Of a stretch of DNA of 64,000 nucleotides, positions 24,986 through 34,182 are shown in pieces. A program made the translations under genes and the position numbers. This stretch comes from Chitinibacter sp. FCG-7 (GTDB taxonomy: Bacteria > Pseudomonadota > Gammaproteobacteria > Burkholderiales > Chitinibacteraceae). The notes beneath the pieces were generated by a model. That model saw nothing but the letters and a program-made list of their open reading frames with translations, was not told the DNA's origin and did no database searches. The stretch spans positions 558,001 to 622,000 of the forward strand of contig NZ_CP157355.1 of assembly GCF_040047665.1 (NCBI RefSeq), given 5' to 3'. Within the stretch, counting starts at the first letter, position 1, and each line of letters begins with the position of its first letter.

Positions 24986-27900
24986 TTAAAACGCCTCCTG
25001 CGTCTTTTGCGCCAACAAATGCTCAAGCGGCTTTTTGCCGTACAACCAGAACATCAGCGGCGTGAGCAAAGTATCGAGCACGGTCGAGCTGATCAGCCCG
25101 CCAAAAATCACCACCGCCACCGGATGCAAAATCTCTTTGCCCGGCGCATCGGCGGCAAATAAGAGCGGCGTTAAAGCCAGCGCGGCCGTCAGCGCGGTCA
25201 TCAGCACGGGTGTCAAACGTTCGAGCGAGCCACGTACAATCATCGCCTGGCCAAAGCTTTCGCCTTCAAATTTGCACAAATTAATGTAATGGCTGACTTT
25301 CAAAATACCGTTACGCGTCGCGATGCCGGTCAGCGTAATAAAGCCGACCATCGACGCAACCGACAATGAAATCCCGCCCAGCCACATCGCCACCACGCTG
25401 CCAATCAGCGCCATCGGAATATTGGCCATAATCATGCCCGCCAGCACCGCCGATTGATAACGCGTGTACAGCACCATAAAAATCAGCGCGAGCGACACAA
25501 TCGATAGCAAGGCAATCAGCCGTGTCGCATCTTCCTGTGCCTGAAACTGCCCTTCCAGACTGGCAAAATACCCTTCGGGCAAGGGCGTAGCGGAAAGCAC
25601 CTGCCGCATCTGCGTGATGATTTGCGCCATGTCGCTGCCATCCGTATTGGCCGAAATCACAATCCGCCGCCGACCATTTTCACGGCCGATCTGGTTGGGG
25701 CCGTCGCCTTCTTCGATGCTGGCCACTTGCGAGAGCGGCACTTTGCCGTGCGGCGTGTCGATCAGGATATTGGCCAGACCGGCCGCATCGCGCGCGGAAT
25801 CAGGCAGGCGGATCACCAGATCAAAACGCTTGTTCTGGTCAACAATCTGCGCCACCGTATCGCCCTCGCTCAGCGCCTCCAGCGTGCTGAGCAAAGTGCC
25901 CGGTGCGACGCCCAGCTGCGCAGCTTTATCGTAATCAATCTGCACTTTCAGCTGCGGAATCAAGACTTGTTTCTCGATCTGCAAATCCGTCAGGCCCGGC
26001 ACCGCCGACAACTTCTGCTGCAAAGCTGCCGCTTGCGCGCGCAAGGTATCGAGATCGTCGCCATAGATTTTCAGTGCGATTTGCGCGCGCACGCCAGAGA
26101 GTAAATGATCGAGCCGGTGCGAAATCGGCTGCCCCAGCATCACTGTCGCAGGCAAGGCAGACAGGCGCTGGCGAATATCGGCGAGCACCTGCTCGCGCGG
26201 TCGATCCGATGGCTTAAGATCAATGTCCAGCTCGCTGGTGTGGACGCCTTCAGCGTGCTCGTCCAGCTCGGCGCGACCCGTGCGGCGGCCCACGCTTTGT
26301 ACTTCGGGCACTTGCTGCGCCAGCGTTTCGGCCAGCTGGCCAATGCGGTTTGATTCAGCCAGCGACGTGCCCGGATTAAGCAGCAAGCTGACCAGCAAAG
26401 TACCTTCGTTAAACGCGGGCAAAAAAGCACGTGGCAAATAGGGCAGGCTGGCGATGGCCAGCACCAGCATCAACACACTGGCGGCAAGCAGCGATCTGGC
26501 GCGACCAAACGAGCTTTCAAGCAGCCGCTGATCATGGCGTTTTAAGCATTGCACCAGCTTGGAATCGCCATGCTCGATTTGCTTCATTTTCGGTAACAGG
26601 TAGTAGCACATCACTGGCGTCACCGTCAGCGCGACCAGCAAGCTGGCCAGAATCGACGTGATATAGGCAATGCCCAGCGGTGCAAACAGCCGCCCTTCCA
26701 TTCCCGGCAAGGCAAATAGCGGCACAAAGACCAGCACAACCACCATCGTCGCGACGACAACACCCGAGCGCACCTCATTGCACGCCTTGGCAATCACGCT
26801 GATCGCTGCTAGCGCACCTTGCGGTTTTTGCTCCTTTAAGCGCCGCAGCACGTTTTCCACATCAACCAGTGCATCGTCGACCAGCTCGCCAATCGCAATC
26901 GCCAGCCCGCCCAGCGTCATCACATTCACCGACAGACCCAGCGCCTGAAAAATCAGAAAAGTCAGCCCCAGCGAGAGCGGAATGGCGGTCAGCGAGATGA
27001 TCGTCGTTCGCGTGTTCATCAAAAACAGGAACAGAATCACCGCCACCATGATGGCACCATCGCGCAGCGCTTCTTCGACATTATCAACCGAGGCCTCGAT
27101 AAAATCGGCTTGCCGGAACGACACCTGAGGCTGGCTCACGCCAGCGGGCAAGGCTTTGCTCAAGCTGGCCAGCGCGGCCTCCACTTCACGCGTGACGCGC
27201 ACCGAATCGGCCGTGGGCTGTTTTTGCACACCGATAATCACCGCAGGCTGACCATTGAAACCGGCGTCGCCACGCTTGAATGCCGGGGCAAATTTCACTT
27301 CAGCGACTTGCTTGAGCAGCACAGGCTGGCCATTGACAACCTTCACCGCCAGATTTTGCATATCGGCCAGCCGCGTGGTGCGCCCCATATTGCGGATCAG
27401 GTATTCACGCGCATTCTGCTCCAAATACCCACCACTGGTATTACTCGCAAAGCCATTCAGTGCAATCTCTATATCGCTATACCCTACAGAGAGCTGCGCC
27501 ATTCTGGCCGAATCGGGCTCGACGCGAAATTGCCGCACTTCGCCGCCAATTGGGATCACCTGCGCCACACCCGGAATCGACAACAAACGCGGGCGCAGCA
27601 CAAAATCAACGTATTCGCGCACCGCCATACCCTGCTGCGCGCCATCGTATTGCGCTCTGCCCGCCTTCTGCTGAACCGGAAAAGCAATCAGCATGATTTC
27701 GCCCATCACTGACGAGATCGGCCCCATCGCCGGGCTAATGCCATCGGGCAGCTGGCCTTTGACTTCGGCCAGCCGCTCGGCAACCAGCTGCCGGTTGCGA
27801 TAGATGTCCGAGCCCCAGGCAAATTCGGCGTAAACAATCGACAAGCCGACGCCCGAAACCGAGCGCACGCGCGTCACGCCAGGCATGCCGTTGAGCGAGG

Positions 27901-28111
27901 TTTCCAGCGGAAAGCTGACCAGCTGTTCAACTTCTTCGGGCGCCATGCCGCCCGCCTCGGTCATGATGGTCACGGTGGGTTTGTTCAGGTCGGGAAACAC
28001 GTCCACCGGCATCCGGCTGGCGGTATAGCCGCCGTAAACCATCATGATGGTGGCCACGGCGATGACAAATAGCCGGTTTTTCAAACTGGCATTGACTATC
28101 CAATTAAACAT
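24986..28111 (-). CDS. Heavy-metal efflux RND transporter (CzcA/CusA family)
   Basis: Encodes 1041 aa, the usual length. The HME-RND features are visible: N-terminal RLFVIAVATIMMVYGGYTA, the conserved MPVDVFPDLNKPTVTIMTEA, and two large periplasmic loops. The transmembrane-4 region reads AIAIGELVDDALVDVENV and carries acidic residues used in proton relay. This variant differs from classic CzcA (DFGIIVDGAVVIVEN) and CusA, so the metal cannot be named. It probably forms a tripartite pump with the adaptor at 28184 and the outer-membrane factor at 29811. Confidence 0.94.
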   Translation of the reverse strand: MFNWIVNASLKNRLFVIAVATIMMVYGGYTASRMPVDVFPDLNKPTVTIMTEAGGMAPEEVEQLVSFPLETSLNGMPGVTRVRSVSGVGLSIVYAEFAWGSDIYRNRQLVAERLAEVKGQLPDGISPAMGPISSVMGEIMLIAFPVQQKAGRAQYDGAQQGMAVREYVDFVLRPRLLSIPGVAQVIPIGGEVRQFRVEPDSARMAQLSVGYSDIEIALNGFASNTSGGYLEQNAREYLIRNMGRTTRLADMQNLAVKVVNGQPVLLKQVAEVKFAPAFKRGDAGFNGQPAVIIGVQKQPTADSVRVTREVEAALASLSKALPAGVSQPQVSFRQADFIEASVDNVEEALRDGAIMVAVILFLFLMNTRTTIISLTAIPLSLGLTFLIFQALGLSVNVMTLGGLAIAIGELVDDALVDVENVLRRLKEQKPQGALAAISVIAKACNEVRSGVVVATMVVVLVFVPLFALPGMEGRLFAPLGIAYITSILASLLVALTVTPVMCYYLLPKMKQIEHGDSKLVQCLKRHDQRLLESSFGRARSLLAASVLMLVLAIASLPYLPRAFLPAFNEGTLLVSLLLNPGTSLAESNRIGQLAETLAQQVPEVQSVGRRTGRAELDEHAEGVHTSELDIDLKPSDRPREQVLADIRQRLSALPATVMLGQPISHRLDHLLSGVRAQIALKIYGDDLDTLRAQAAALQQKLSAVPGLTDLQIEKQVLIPQLKVQIDYDKAAQLGVAPGTLLSTLEALSEGDTVAQIVDQNKRFDLVIRLPDSARDAAGLANILIDTPHGKVPLSQVASIEEGDGPNQIGRENGRRRIVISANTDGSDMAQIITQMRQVLSATPLPEGYFASLEGQFQAQEDATRLIALLSIVSLALIFMVLYTRYQSAVLAGMIMANIPMALIGSVVAMWLGGISLSVASMVGFITLTGIATRNGILKVSHYINLCKFEGESFGQAMIVRGSLERLTPVLMTALTAALALTPLLFAADAPGKEILHPVAVVIFGGLISSTVLDTLLTPLMFWLYGKKPLEHLLAQKTQEAF

Positions 28112-28183
28112 TTTTGTATCCTTCTCAACGGTTTGCAGCAGGCCGCCTGCGGCAAACGCATTGGCATTTTCGAGGGCATGCGC

Positions 28184-29287
28184 TTAGCGAATCTGGTTAA
28201 TCAGATTGGCACCGTCAATCACCACCCGCTCACCGCCCTTGAGCTGCCCCACCAGCACGCGCTTGCCGTCGAGCGGCATCGGCTGCACGGCCACAGCGCG
28301 CAGCACTTGCGCCTGCTCAAGCACCCAGACCACGGTCTGATTGCTGGCATTTTTGACCACCGCACTGGCCGGTAACACCACGCCGCGCACTGGTTCGCGC
28401 GTGCTGGCCACCACCTTGACCACCTGCCCCAAAGCCAGCGGCATCGCCGCAGTCGGCGCAAACAGCAGCGGCAAAGCACCGTCGCGCAAGGCGCTGGCAC
28501 CGCCCAGATAGCGCAAAGGCACGCCATTAAAAGCCGCGCCGCCGATTTGCGACACCAGCGCCGGATCATAAGCCAGCGCCTCGATCAGAAAGCCTTGCGG
28601 AGCGACGATTTCAAACAGGATCGTCGATGGATCAACCACCTGGCCATTGGCAATATTGCTCGCCGCAATCACGCCATCGACGCTGGCGCGCAAGGCTTCG
28701 CCGCCGCTGGCCGCCGACAGCGCTGCGCTGCGTGCGCGCAAAGCACTCAATTGCGCCTGAGCGGCATCGATGTCCTTGCGCGGCACCGAGCCTTCCAGCT
28801 GACGCAGACGCGCCAGCGTTTGCTCGGCTTGCGCCAGATTGGCGCGCACTTCAGCCAAGTCGGCCTGCTGCTGCGCCGCCTCATAGCTGCTTTGCGCCGG
28901 TTTCACCCACGCCAGCACCTGTCCTTTTTTCACCTTGCTGCCCAGCAAGGGCAAGCCGCCAGCCGAGGCGCTGATACGCCCGCCACTACTGGCTTGCACG
29001 CGCGCGCCGCGGTTGGGGTCCATCACCACATGGCCGTTCAGCTCCAGTGTTTTATTGGTTGTTGTCGTCTGCGCAGGCTGCGTGATCACTCCCAGCTGGT
29101 ATTGCGTGGCTTTCGGGACAAAAACGCGGCCATCGGGCAGGCGTTGCGGTTTATTGTTGGCGTTGACCGGCGCGGGTGCAGCGTGACTATGGTCGTCACC
29201 ACCGCCCGCCCACGCGCTTTGCGTGATTGGCAACACGGCCAGACCCAGACTGAGACCCAGATTGAGAAAAGTAGCATTCAATTTCAT
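28184..29287 (-). CDS. RND efflux periplasmic adaptor (CzcB-like)
   Basis: Encodes 367 aa from the ATG at 29287, chosen because a signal peptide starts there and the start lies in the 4-bp ATGA overlap with the upstream gene. After a His-containing stretch (GGGDDHSHAAPAP) comes a membrane-fusion fold: a barrel-sandwich segment (GRISASAGGLPLLGSKVKKG), a helical hairpin (QQQADLAEVRANLAQAEQ) and a C-terminal MP domain (PMPLDGKRVLVGQLKGGERV). It bridges the inner pump and the outer channel. The downstream gap to the pump gene is 72 bp. Confidence 0.92.
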   Translation of the reverse strand: MKLNATFLNLGLSLGLAVLPITQSAWAGGGDDHSHAAPAPVNANNKPQRLPDGRVFVPKATQYQLGVITQPAQTTTTNKTLELNGHVVMDPNRGARVQASSGGRISASAGGLPLLGSKVKKGQVLAWVKPAQSSYEAAQQQADLAEVRANLAQAEQTLARLRQLEGSVPRKDIDAAQAQLSALRARSAALSAASGGEALRASVDGVIAASNIANGQVVDPSTILFEIVAPQGFLIEALAYDPALVSQIGGAAFNGVPLRYLGGASALRDGALPLLFAPTAAMPLALGQVVKVVASTREPVRGVVLPASAVVKNASNQTVVWVLEQAQVLRAVAVQPMPLDGKRVLVGQLKGGERVVIDGANLINQIR

Positions 29288-29814
29288 GATGTGTGTCCTT
29301 TGCGGCGGCGCAATCCCAGCGCCAGCGCCACGATCAGCAGTAGCCCTGCCACCACCAGCCCTACCCCGACCAACCAATCCTGCTGGCCTGCAAATTTGCT
29401 CGTCTGCGGCGCTAGCGGCGCGGCGACTTTAAGCGTGGTATCGAGCAAGTCGGCTTCTTCCCCCGCCAGCACGGTCAGCGCCAGCGCATGCTCGCCCGGC
29501 TTGGCCAGCGGCGCGGCGCTGGCTTGGTAAACCCCCGCCGACACTGCCTTGAGCCGGGTTTTAAAGCTGCCGCTTTCGACTTCGATCTCGGCATTGGCCA
29601 CGGGCCGGTTGTCGGCAAAATGATTCAGATGGACGATCAGCGTTTCGCCGTCCATGCTGGCCAGCAGCTCGAAATCGCGCGTGGCCGTTTCGGCACTGGG
29701 TGCAGCGCTCGATAGCGTTTGAGGATGCGGCGCTGCGCCGTGGTCTTCATCGCCGTGCGCCCAGGATACTGCACTGAGTATCAGGCCACAGATCAATACA
29801 GTAATTCGCTTCAT
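29284..29814 (-). CDS. Membrane-anchored periplasmic protein of the metal-efflux operon
   Basis: Encodes 176 aa. A signal peptide (residues 1-18) is followed by a His-rich start (HGDEDHG), a beta-sandwich-like domain over 45-130 (ETLIVHLNHFADNRPVANAEIEVE) and a C-terminal transmembrane helix near 148-168 with a basic end (RRRKGHTS). It overlaps the genes on both sides by 4 bp, so it belongs to the operon. The topology suggests a periplasmic metal-sensing or delivery domain held at the inner membrane. The family was not identified with certainty. Confidence 0.8.
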   Translation of the reverse strand: MKRITVLICGLILSAVSWAHGDEDHGAAPHPQTLSSAAPSAETATRDFELLASMDGETLIVHLNHFADNRPVANAEIEVESGSFKTRLKAVSAGVYQASAAPLAKPGEHALALTVLAGEEADLLDTTLKVAAPLAPQTSKFAGQQDWLVGVGLVVAGLLLIVALALGLRRRKGHTS

Positions 29815-31019
29815 GGCAATACCCCTAGAGTTTGTAAATAACGGGATTGGGCAAGACCGAGTTCGAGCTCGGCACGCTGCAGGGCAAAACTACGCTCGAG
29901 AAATGCCGTTTGTGCGGTCAGAAAAGCACTCAAGCCGATTTGTCCAGCGCGATAGCTACGCTGCTGCCATTCCCAGCTCTGGCTCGCCAATTGCAGGTTT
30001 TGCCGCTGGAACTGCACGCTTTGCTGCGCCAGCTCAAGCGCCTGACTGGCCGCTTGCTGCTGCGCGCCGATTTGCCGCTCTGCGCGCTGTGCGCCGGTTT
30101 GCGCGGTGATCAACTCAAGATTGGCGCTGCTGATTCGCGCCTGCGTGCGACCGTCGCTGCCAAAAGGAATACGCAGTGAAATCCGGCCCCGATTTTGATA
30201 CGCCTCCGCCGCATCGCCGCGCTCGCGCGTCAAGCTCAGCGCCAGCTCCGGCGTATCGCGCGTATCAAATTGCGCCTGTGCCAGCTGCGATTGCGCCAAG
30301 CGCGCCTGCGCTTGCCATAGCAGCCGCTGCGGATGCGCAACGCGGGTAAGGTCTGCATCGGGAGTGAGGGTTTCTGTATTGTCGGGCAGAGGCGTCTGCT
30401 CGCCAGCCAAAGACTGAAATTGTTGCAGGCTGGCGCGTGCCTGCTGTGCGCGCTGAGCCAGCTGCAGCTGCGCTTCAAGCAATGCCTGATTGGCCAGGTT
30501 ATGCTCCAGCGGGGCCACTTCACCGGCTTTGAGCTGGCGCGCCAGATCGTCGGCAATATCGTGCAAAAGCGTGACTTTTTGCTGCGCTAAGGCTTGCTCG
30601 TGCTGCGCAATGCGCGCAGCCCAGACAGCTTCGCGCACCGCGCCTGCCAACTCCCAGCGTGCCAGCAATAACTGACTCTGCTCTGCATCGCCCGCCTGCT
30701 GCAATTGCGCCTGCAGCCGGTTTTTTTGCCCCCACTGCCACAGTGGAATGCCCAGCTCGACCTCATATTCGCGCGCGCCCTGTTTGGGCAGCAATTGCTG
30801 ATCAAGTGAGTTGGCCGCCGAAATGCTCAGCGAGGGCGGCTCGGGCGTCAGTGCGCTGGCGTTGCGCAGCGTGCTGTCTGTTTTGCGCTGTTGCGCTGTG
30901 AGGAGGAGTGTGTCGCTGGCGCTAGCCAGCTCAAACACCTCTTTGATACTGCCCGCCTGAACGGGCAGCGCAATAAATACGCAACATGCCATGCACGTGC
31001 GAAATCGTATTGATTGCAT
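29811..31019 (-). CDS. Outer-membrane factor of the metal-efflux system (CzcC-like, TolC family)
   Basis: Encodes 402 aa with a signal peptide ending near residue 23 (VQAGS). The TolC-fold helices are clear (QQAGDAEQSQLLLARWELAGAV, ELAQQSVQFQRQNLQLASQS), and the conserved SYRAGQIGLSAFLTAQTAFLE lies near the C-terminus. It heads the operon 29811 > 29284 > 28184 > 24986 > 24495, with 4-bp overlaps between the first three. Length is typical of CzcC. Upstream lies a hairpin (31046-31074) and a His-rich protein gene. Confidence 0.92.
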   Translation of the reverse strand: MQSIRFRTCMACCVFIALPVQAGSIKEVFELASASDTLLLTAQQRKTDSTLRNASALTPEPPSLSISAANSLDQQLLPKQGAREYEVELGIPLWQWGQKNRLQAQLQQAGDAEQSQLLLARWELAGAVREAVWAARIAQHEQALAQQKVTLLHDIADDLARQLKAGEVAPLEHNLANQALLEAQLQLAQRAQQARASLQQFQSLAGEQTPLPDNTETLTPDADLTRVAHPQRLLWQAQARLAQSQLAQAQFDTRDTPELALSLTRERGDAAEAYQNRGRISLRIPFGSDGRTQARISSANLELITAQTGAQRAERQIGAQQQAASQALELAQQSVQFQRQNLQLASQSWEWQQRSYRAGQIGLSAFLTAQTAFLERSFALQRAELELGLAQSRYLQTLGVLP

Positions 31020-31045
31020 AAAAATGCACCTGTTTTCATTTCCAG

Positions 31046-31074
31046 AAAATCAGACCCGCAGGTCTGCTGATTTT
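31046..31074. promoter_or_regulatory. Hairpin upstream of the metal-efflux operon
   Basis: CAGACC (31051-31056) pairs with GGTCTG (31061-31066) around CGCA, extended by AAAAT and ATTTT with a 3-nt bulge. It lies 26 bp before the outer-membrane factor start and could be an operator or an mRNA leader structure. No MerR-type divergent repeat was recognised. Confidence 0.4.
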
Positions 31075-31254
31075 GGATTTGAGGCGCAATAGCCGATTGA
31101 AAACTCCGAATACCACTGGCCAGCAAGATGGCAAATCGCCACCATGAATCTGGCAGTACGCACCCGACGCAGGCATAGCCGCCGATGCGCAGTACCACCG
31201 CATCAAGCGCCGGAGCAGGTGTTGAAATCAGGAGAAAAATCGACTACGCGCCAC

Positions 31255-31695
31255 TCAGGCGCGCATTTTAGGCGGGTCTTCCAGCGGGGGAACCGTGATG
31301 CCTGCAAGTGCAGCCACGGGGATGCCAACCAGTACAGCATTGAGTGGCAATGGGGAAACAAATAGTGCATTGACCAGCATGGAGCCGGGCATCGCCTGAC
31401 AGGCTTTGATGCAATCGGCTTGCGGGGCTGGCTCGTGCGTATGCGCGCTGACTTTGCCAAACAAGCCGTGATGCAGATGCGGCTTAGCAGACTTGAGTGC
31501 TGGGGCGGCATGATGTGCTGCGCTGTCGCTGACGGCAGCATGGTCGTGCTGATGCGCGGGCTGGATTGATTGCGCATGGGCCGCGGCGATTTTGGCGTGT
31601 GCAGGCATCTGCGCCAGCACGGTATTGACCGGCAGCACAAAGGCCATCACGCACAAAAAGAAAAATCGCAGCATAGTCATTGGCTTGCGCAGCAA
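31255..31695 (-). CDS. His-rich secreted protein next to the metal-efflux operon
   Basis: Encodes 146 aa (an internal start at 31677, MTMLRFF, gives 140). A signal peptide is followed by a histidine- and alanine-rich stretch (HAKIAAAHAQSIQPAHQHDH, HLHHGLF), about fourteen histidines in all. Two cysteines (DCIKACQAMPG) follow, then a hydrophobic segment near 108-133 and the end PPLEDPPKMRA. The composition supports periplasmic metal binding. It lies 235 bp upstream of the efflux operon on the same strand. The family was not identified; a metal buffer or chaperone is the simplest reading. Confidence 0.7.
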   Translation of the reverse strand: MLRKPMTMLRFFFLCVMAFVLPVNTVLAQMPAHAKIAAAHAQSIQPAHQHDHAAVSDSAAHHAAPALKSAKPHLHHGLFGKVSAHTHEPAPQADCIKACQAMPGSMLVNALFVSPLPLNAVLVGIPVAALAGITVPPLEDPPKMRA

Positions 31696-31714
31696 TCCAC
31701 AGTGAATTTTGAGA

Positions 31715-32452
31715 TCAGAAAATATAAAACCAGGCGCTGAGTACCAGCGACAGAATCAGCGATGTTAACACGCCATTCAGGCCCATCGCCAAACCGGCGA
31801 ACGCGCCTGTGGTCTCGGACATCTGTAAAGCGCGAGAAGTTCCCACGCCGTGCGCAGCAATACCCAGCGCAAAACCCTGCGCAATTTCGCTATCAATGCG
31901 CAACAGCCGAAACAAAGGCGCGGCCAGTACCGCACCGCAAATGCCAGTGAGAATCACAAAGCCGGCAGCGAGCGATACATTGCCACCAGCATGCTGGGCC
32001 AACGCCATGGCAATCGGCGTGGTGACCGATTTTGGCGCAACCGAAATCAGGCTTTGCACCGACAGGCCCAGCAGCTGGCCCAGCAGCAAAGCAGACAGCA
32101 TCCCCACTAGCGAGCCAATCAGCAAAGCAATCAGCAAGGGCCAGATCAGCTCGCGAATACGCTGCAGATTGGCATACAGCGGAATCGCCAGCGCCACGGT
32201 AGCAGGCCCCAGCAATAAATGGATGGGGTACACACCGGCAAAATAATAGGCGTACGGCACACCGGTGATGGACAGCACGGCAATCAGCAACACTACACTG
32301 GTCAGAACCGGGTGCAAAATGGCTTGCGGCACCGGATAAGGGCTGGCCCAGCGGTGTAGCGCATCGCAAACGGCAAACACAGCAAAGGTGAGCGCCAGCC
32401 AGATCGCCGGGATCGCGCTCAATTGCTGCCAGATCTGCGGCCAGCTGCTCAT
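31715..32452 (-). CDS. lrgB: LrgB-family membrane protein
   Basis: Encodes 245 aa from the ATG at 32452, which overlaps the lrgA stop by 4 bp. It has about seven transmembrane helices with the family motifs LLGPATVALAIPLY, SVAPKSVTTPIAMAL and AAHGVGTSRALQM. LrgB/CidB proteins act with LrgA/CidA; proposed roles are control of murein hydrolase activity and export of pyruvate or glycolate. The holin analogy is debated. The pair here is a complete two-gene operon. Confidence 0.93.
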   Translation of the reverse strand: MSSWPQIWQQLSAIPAIWLALTFAVFAVCDALHRWASPYPVPQAILHPVLTSVVLLIAVLSITGVPYAYYFAGVYPIHLLLGPATVALAIPLYANLQRIRELIWPLLIALLIGSLVGMLSALLLGQLLGLSVQSLISVAPKSVTTPIAMALAQHAGGNVSLAAGFVILTGICGAVLAAPLFRLLRIDSEIAQGFALGIAAHGVGTSRALQMSETTGAFAGLAMGLNGVLTSLILSLVLSAWFYIF

Positions 32453-32820
32453 GGCTGCTCGTCCTGATAAGGCGCGGCATCGCGCTTGCGCCTGAGCAGA
32501 TATTGCAAGAGCAGCGCCGTGACGCTCATGGTGATCACGGTTGAAATCAGCAGCGTGAGCAACAGCGCCCAACCCTGGCTGCTGATCTGGGTACTCAGCG
32601 TCATCAGGCCAACGCCAGCCGGAATAAACAGCAAGGCCAGATAGCGCAACAGAGCGCTGGAAAAATCCACCACTCGTCGATCAAATCCGCGTCTGAAGAA
32701 GGCAAATAAAGTCAGCAACAGCATACCAGTCACTGGCCCCGGAATCGCGCCAAGCACCAAGCGGTTGACGGCCTCACCGGCAAAAAGCGCAATAAATATC
32801 ACTGTGACGCCGTATAGCAT
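32449..32820 (-). CDS. lrgA: LrgA/CidA-family membrane protein
   Basis: Encodes 123 aa with four predicted transmembrane helices. The core motif AIPGPVTGMLLLTLF and the later LLFIPAGVGLMTL are characteristic of the holin-like LrgA/CidA family. It overlaps lrgB by 4 bp. The basic C-terminus (RRKRDAAPYQDEQ) is cytoplasmic. No LytSR genes are adjacent, although a LytS/LytTR pair lies at 1378-3355, about 29 kb away. A link between the two is speculative. Confidence 0.9.
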   Translation of the reverse strand: MLYGVTVIFIALFAGEAVNRLVLGAIPGPVTGMLLLTLFAFFRRGFDRRVVDFSSALLRYLALLFIPAGVGLMTLSTQISSQGWALLLTLLISTVITMSVTALLLQYLLRRKRDAAPYQDEQP

Positions 32821-32977
32821 ACTGTCTACCTTTATCCGATCAGAGGTATTTTTCTAATACCAAACAAATACTTACAAAGAAACCAGTTATCGGCAACAGC
32901 TTCACAGCAGCCAATCGCTGGCTTAATTTGGCATCAGTGTGGCTGCAAGTCAGCCCGGTGTTAAATAGGAAGAAATC

Positions 32978-33181
32978 ATGCACAAACCCAACTTTGGCTC
33001 GACCCCGTATGACTGGCTGAATGAATTGCCAGACCGCGAACTGGAAGCACTGGAAAATGGCCTGCGCGAACTAATTGCCCGCCAGCCCAGCGCATTTTCG
33101 GTGTTTAAGGCGTATTCAATGCGCGAAGCCGTTGAATGCATTTTATTTGATCGCCAGCAAGCCAGACGCTACGTCGCTTAA
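32978..33181 (+). CDS. Small conserved-looking protein, function unknown
   Basis: Encodes 67 aa with a good ribosome binding site (AGGAAG, 6-7 bp before the ATG). It is charged and helical (LNELPDRELEALENGLRELIAR) with no signal peptide or membrane segment. It ends in a basic patch (DRQQARRYVA). A strong terminator lies 16 bp after its stop, and the upstream gap of 157 bp can hold a promoter, so it is probably a real single-gene unit. No family is assigned. Confidence 0.65.
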   Translation: MHKPNFGSTPYDWLNELPDRELEALENGLRELIARQPSAFSVFKAYSMREAVECILFDRQQARRYVA

Positions 33182-33196
33182 GCTTTATTGTACGCC

Positions 33197-33220
33197 AGCC
33201 CGATTTTTTAATCGGGCTTT
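33197..33220 (+). terminator. Intrinsic terminator after the small protein gene
   Basis: AGCCCGATT (33197-33205) pairs with AATCGGGCT (33210-33218) around TTTT, followed by a short T-run. It separates this gene from the convergent murI. Confidence 0.85.
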
Positions 33221-33244
33221 GGTATTTTTGGCACTGCCTGCGGT

Positions 33245-34072
33245 TTATAACTGGGTCAGTTCAATTTTCCCCAGACTGCGCCCCAGAAAGCGCTCGCCAA
33301 TGGTCTGAAATTTCACCGGCAAATCGGTCACGACAAAGCGATAGTCGGGCATCGTGTGGGCCGGATTGGCCAAACCGCTGCTTTGCAAAATATCGGCCGT
33401 TTGATCGGCAATCGACAAGGCCGAATCGACTAGCTGCATCCGGTCACCGCAGACATCCATCAACAGCGGTTTGATCAACGGATAATGCGTGCAACCCAGC
33501 ACCAGCGTATCAATTGACTCAACAAACACCGGCTTGAGGTATTCCTGCGCCGTGAGGCGCGTCACCGCATGATCGAGCCAGCCTTCTTCCACCAGTGGTA
33601 CAAACAACGGGCAGGCTTGCGAGTAGACGCGGGTGGCTGGATTGAGCTGATGAATTGCGCGCGCGTAGGCATTCGAGTTAATCGTCGTTGGTGTGCCAAT
33701 CACGCCGATACCGCCAGTTTTGGTCTGCGCCACGGCATTTTTCGCACCCGCCTCGATCACATCAAGCACCGGCACTTTGGCGCTGGCGCGCACTTTATCA
33801 GCCGCCACTGCCGCCATCGTATTGCAGGCAATAATCAACATTTTGACGTCTTGTTGCTGCAAAAAATCAGCAATTTGCTGCGTGTAATGCTCAATCGTCG
33901 CTACCGACTTCACGCCGTAGGGCACGCGAGCGGTATCGCCAAAATAAATGATATTTTCAAACGGCAGCCGATCCATCAAGGCACGCACCACCGTCAAGCC
34001 ACCCACGCCCGAATCAAAAACCCCAATCGGGTGCGAAGGCAAAGAGGCTGGGGAAACACGGGAAGCAGACAT
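33245..34072 (-). CDS. murI: Glutamate racemase
   Basis: Encodes 275 aa. It makes D-glutamate for peptidoglycan. The motifs are complete: FDSGVGGLTV, ACNTMAAVAA with catalytic Cys83, and VLGCTHYPLI with Cys194. YFGDTARVPYG is also typical. The gene stands alone, convergent with the small protein gene and 110 bp after the SulP stop on the same strand. Length fits the family. Confidence 0.95.
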   Translation of the reverse strand: MSASRVSPASLPSHPIGVFDSGVGGLTVVRALMDRLPFENIIYFGDTARVPYGVKSVATIEHYTQQIADFLQQQDVKMLIIACNTMAAVAADKVRASAKVPVLDVIEAGAKNAVAQTKTGGIGVIGTPTTINSNAYARAIHQLNPATRVYSQACPLFVPLVEEGWLDHAVTRLTAQEYLKPVFVESIDTLVLGCTHYPLIKPLLMDVCGDRMQLVDSALSIADQTADILQSSGLANPAHTMPDYRFVVTDLPVKFQTIGERFLGRSLGKIELTQL

Positions 34073-34182
34073 ACAAGCAGGATCGCAAGGATAAGGCCGA
34101 AAAACGCAATTCTACCCTGCGCACCGCGCGCTAGATAGGGCGATGCACTGGCAAAATTGGCGGCTGGTCAAAATTAGTGCTT

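Noticed and set aside
31247..31263. GC-rich hairpin at the stop codon of the His-rich protein gene
   Set aside because: No adjacent T-run on the minus strand within normal distance; not strong enough to call a terminator.
32847..32864. AGGTATTTTTCTAATACC palindrome before the small protein gene
   Set aside because: Too short (18 bp) to be a member of the 49-bp family.
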